This document shows positions 7,228 through 8,414 of a DNA stretch of 8,414 nucleotides, one piece after another. Numbering within the stretch: the first letter of the stretch is position 1; every line of letters begins with the position of its first letter. The stretch covers positions 1 through 8,414 of the forward strand of contig DAYA01000042.1 in NCBI GenBank assembly GCA_002506705.1, given 5' to 3'. The notes beneath the pieces were generated by a model. That model worked only from the letters and a program-made list of their open reading frames with translations. It searched no databases and had not been told where the DNA came from. Both the position numbers and the translations under genes were made by a program. The stretch is from Euryarchaeota archaeon UBA550. Its GTDB lineage: Archaea; Thermoplasmatota; Poseidoniia; Poseidoniales; Poseidoniaceae.

Positions 7228-7614
7228 ATGCCGACCTGCCGCCATTGCTACAGTGTCTACCCCCGTGAACAATTCATTCACGGAAATGGACCGAAAGCAC
7301 AAGTCTGCGTCCGCTGCGGCGTGGAAAAGGGACTGGTTACTGAAGATGAGGTTGCATCACTTTACACCAATTCGAATGCAAATGCAAGATTCTCTGCTCT
7401 AGCACGCAGATGGTCACCTCTAATGTGGCTCTCTGTACTGTGGACTGCCTGGATTGTATTCCTGAATGAAGTCGACCCATGGGGACTTTACACTCTAATT
7501 CTGCTTGCGGTATTCACACTGATTGTTCCTGTATACATGTTATTCTTCTCTTCAAAGCACATGGCGGTAATGGCAAGACTTACGCCAGATTACGAGAGAC
7601 CCAAAGGCCACTGA
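7228..7614 (+). CDS. Zinc-ribbon protein with two membrane helices, function unknown
   Basis: I do not recognise a named family. The 128-residue product opens with a four-cysteine zinc ribbon, C4-x2-C7-x19-C27-x2-C30 (CRHC and CVRCG). An acidic linker follows, then two hydrophobic helices at about 63-79 (PLMWLSVLWTAWIVFL) and 86-107 (GLYTLILLAVFTLIVPVYML), joined by a short NEVDPW loop. Arg60/Arg61 before helix 1 and Lys/Arg after helix 2 predict both ends in the cytoplasm, so the ribbon would face inward. The ribbon could bind nucleic acid or a protein partner, or simply be structural. It starts 26 bases after the pabBA stop and ends 20 bases before the next gene, so it could be co-transcribed with either, but nothing ties it to PABA synthesis. 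An in-frame TTG at 7198 would add ten residues, including one more cysteine pair (KCRLLLGCN); I prefer the ATG because of its ribosome binding site. Confidence 0.8.
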   Translation: MPTCRHCYSVYPREQFIHGNGPKAQVCVRCGVEKGLVTEDEVASLYTNSNANARFSALARRWSPLMWLSVLWTAWIVFLNEVDPWGLYTLILLAVFTLIVPVYMLFFSSKHMAVMARLTPDYERPKGH

Positions 7615-7625
7615 AAGATTCAGAA

Positions 7626-7630
7626 GGTGA
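7626..7630 (+). promoter_or_regulatory. Ribosome binding site of the Asp-box surface protein
   Basis: GGTGA lies four bases before GTG 7635, the same spacing as at the preceding gene. It decides the GTG start: no in-frame ATG lies nearby upstream, and the first in-frame ATG downstream (7731) falls at the edge of the membrane helix. Confidence 0.6.
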
Positions 7631-7634
7631 TTTA

Positions 7635-8414
7635 GTGTCTGAGGAAATTCATGATGCTGAACTTGTAGACGATGACGATTTTTTGCAAGGTGAAAAGGTG
7701 GGCTTCGGTAGCCAAACAAATATCGGAAAAATGGTTGCACTAGGGCTTGTAGCTCTGCTTTTATCTTCCACGATCCTCTACACAATCTTGTCTGATGATG
7801 ATGAAAATACAACATCGACTGAAAACGAAATCGCAGCAGCAGACCCCTCGATATTCGTCACCGATGGTACTGGTGAACCTGTGGACGTAGATCCAATCGA
7901 CATGACATTCTTTGCCAGTAGCGTTGGAGAAGATGCTGCTGAGCCTAGTATTGGAATAACCTCTACCGGCTGTGTCTTCTTCATCGCCTTTGAGAAAGTG
8001 ATGAGATCTTGTGATTATGGCGGAACTTGGGAAGCAAAGCAAGACCCTGTTGCGTGTTCACCTACGACAAGTGACCCATACGGCTGGGTTGACCCAATAA
8101 CGGACAGAGTGTTTGGAGTACAAATGATAGGATTAGAAACATCCTGGATTTGCTGGAGTGATGATGATGGAGAGTCTTGGCTAGGAAACCCTCACGATTC
8201 TGGAACTACTCCACTCAACGACCACATCAAACTCGCTACCGGGCCTTGGACAAGTGCAGGCTATGGTGCAGTGGGCCAAATAACTGGCAGCGTAATCTAT
8301 GAAACGGCTGTATACTACTGTTACAATAAAATCGCTGGTATCTTCTGTTTCACAAGTTTCGATGGCGGAGCAACATTCGATACAGGTGGTCTAATTGTCG
8401 GATTAGCAACAACA
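7635..8414 (+). CDS. Membrane-anchored Asp-box (BNR/sialidase-like) beta-propeller protein (3' partial)
   Basis: The frame runs from GTG 7635 without a stop to the window edge, 260 codons. The first 30 residues are acidic (EIHDAELVDDDDFL) and probably cytoplasmic. A membrane helix follows at about 31-52 (IGKMVALGLVALLLSSTILY), then an acidic, Thr/Ser-rich spacer and an exported beta-rich domain. Three Asp-boxes (S-x-D-x-G-x-T/S-W/F) are visible: SCDYGGTW (125-132), SDDDGESW (175-182) and SFDGGATF (241-248). These mark blades of BNR/sialidase-type propellers. The Asp-box is a fold marker, not proof of sialidase activity; no Arg triad or nucleophile Tyr can be judged from this fragment. Six cysteines, all in the exported part, sit near the Asp-box strands and suggest disulfides. 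No lipobox is present. A signal peptide starting at ATG 7731 is a weaker alternative. The gene opens 20 bases after the zinc-ribbon protein. Confidence 0.88.
   Translation, partial: MSEEIHDAELVDDDDFLQGEKVGFGSQTNIGKMVALGLVALLLSSTILYTILSDDDENTTSTENEIAAADPSIFVTDGTGEPVDVDPIDMTFFASSVGEDAAEPSIGITSTGCVFFIAFEKVMRSCDYGGTWEAKQDPVACSPTTSDPYGWVDPITDRVFGVQMIGLETSWICWSDDDGESWLGNPHDSGTTPLNDHIKLATGPWTSAGYGAVGQITGSVIYETAVYYCYNKIAGIFCFTSFDGGATFDTGGLIVGLATT

Noticed and set aside
7615..7634. Promoter or terminator between the zinc-ribbon gene and the Asp-box gene
   Set aside because: The 20-base gap contains only the ribosome binding site; no TATA-like element, hairpin or T-run is visible.
7552..8042. Overlapping reverse-strand frames of 68-93 codons
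   Set aside because: They are antisense to the GTG-started Asp-box gene, which has a ribosome binding site, a membrane helix and repeated motifs. The reverse products show no domain.
7635..8414. Active sialidase
   Set aside because: Asp-boxes occur in many non-enzymatic propellers, and the arginine triad and nucleophile cannot be identified in the visible fragment.

Overview
The window looks like a piece of a marine planktonic archaeal genome, most plausibly Marine Group II Euryarchaeota (Poseidoniales). This is inference: no rRNA or other phylogenetic marker is present. The clues are moderate-to-low GC, very tight same-strand gene packing, archaeal-type GGTG(A) ribosome binding sites, and a giant propeller plus FN3-like surface protein with one C-terminal membrane helix and a Pro/Gln-rich cytoplasmic tail. 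All five genes read on the + strand, and no gap between them exceeds about 30 bases. There is no gene-free stretch over 300 bases. I see no tRNA, rRNA, CRISPR array, insertion sequence or convincing terminator.

Region 1 (2-4561) is the 3' part of a giant cell-surface protein. The frame is already open at the window edge, so its real start lies upstream. In order it holds about eleven beta-propeller blade repeats, an unassigned beta-rich domain, six FN3-like modules, a membrane helix and a disordered cytoplasmic tail.

Region 2 (about 4566-7201) is a complete p-aminobenzoate (PABA) unit. A class IV PLP enzyme (aminodeoxychorismate lyase, PabC) overlaps by an ATGA junction a fused aminodeoxychorismate synthase. 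In the fusion the chorismate-binding PabB half is N-terminal and the glutamine amidotransferase PabA half is C-terminal. Together they would convert chorismate plus glutamine to aminodeoxychorismate and then to PABA and pyruvate, for folate or a related pterin cofactor.

Region 3 (7228-7614) is a small protein with an N-terminal four-cysteine zinc ribbon and two membrane helices, function unknown.

Region 4 (7635 to the window end) is a GTG-started gene, cut off by the window edge. It encodes an N-terminally anchored surface protein with three clear Asp-box (BNR/sialidase-type) repeats. A housekeeping cofactor unit is thus sandwiched between two surface beta-propeller genes. I see no evidence of a wholly new system. 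The most notable points are the reversed PabB-PabA fusion, the two partial surface proteins with patterned cysteines, and the unknown zinc-ribbon membrane protein.
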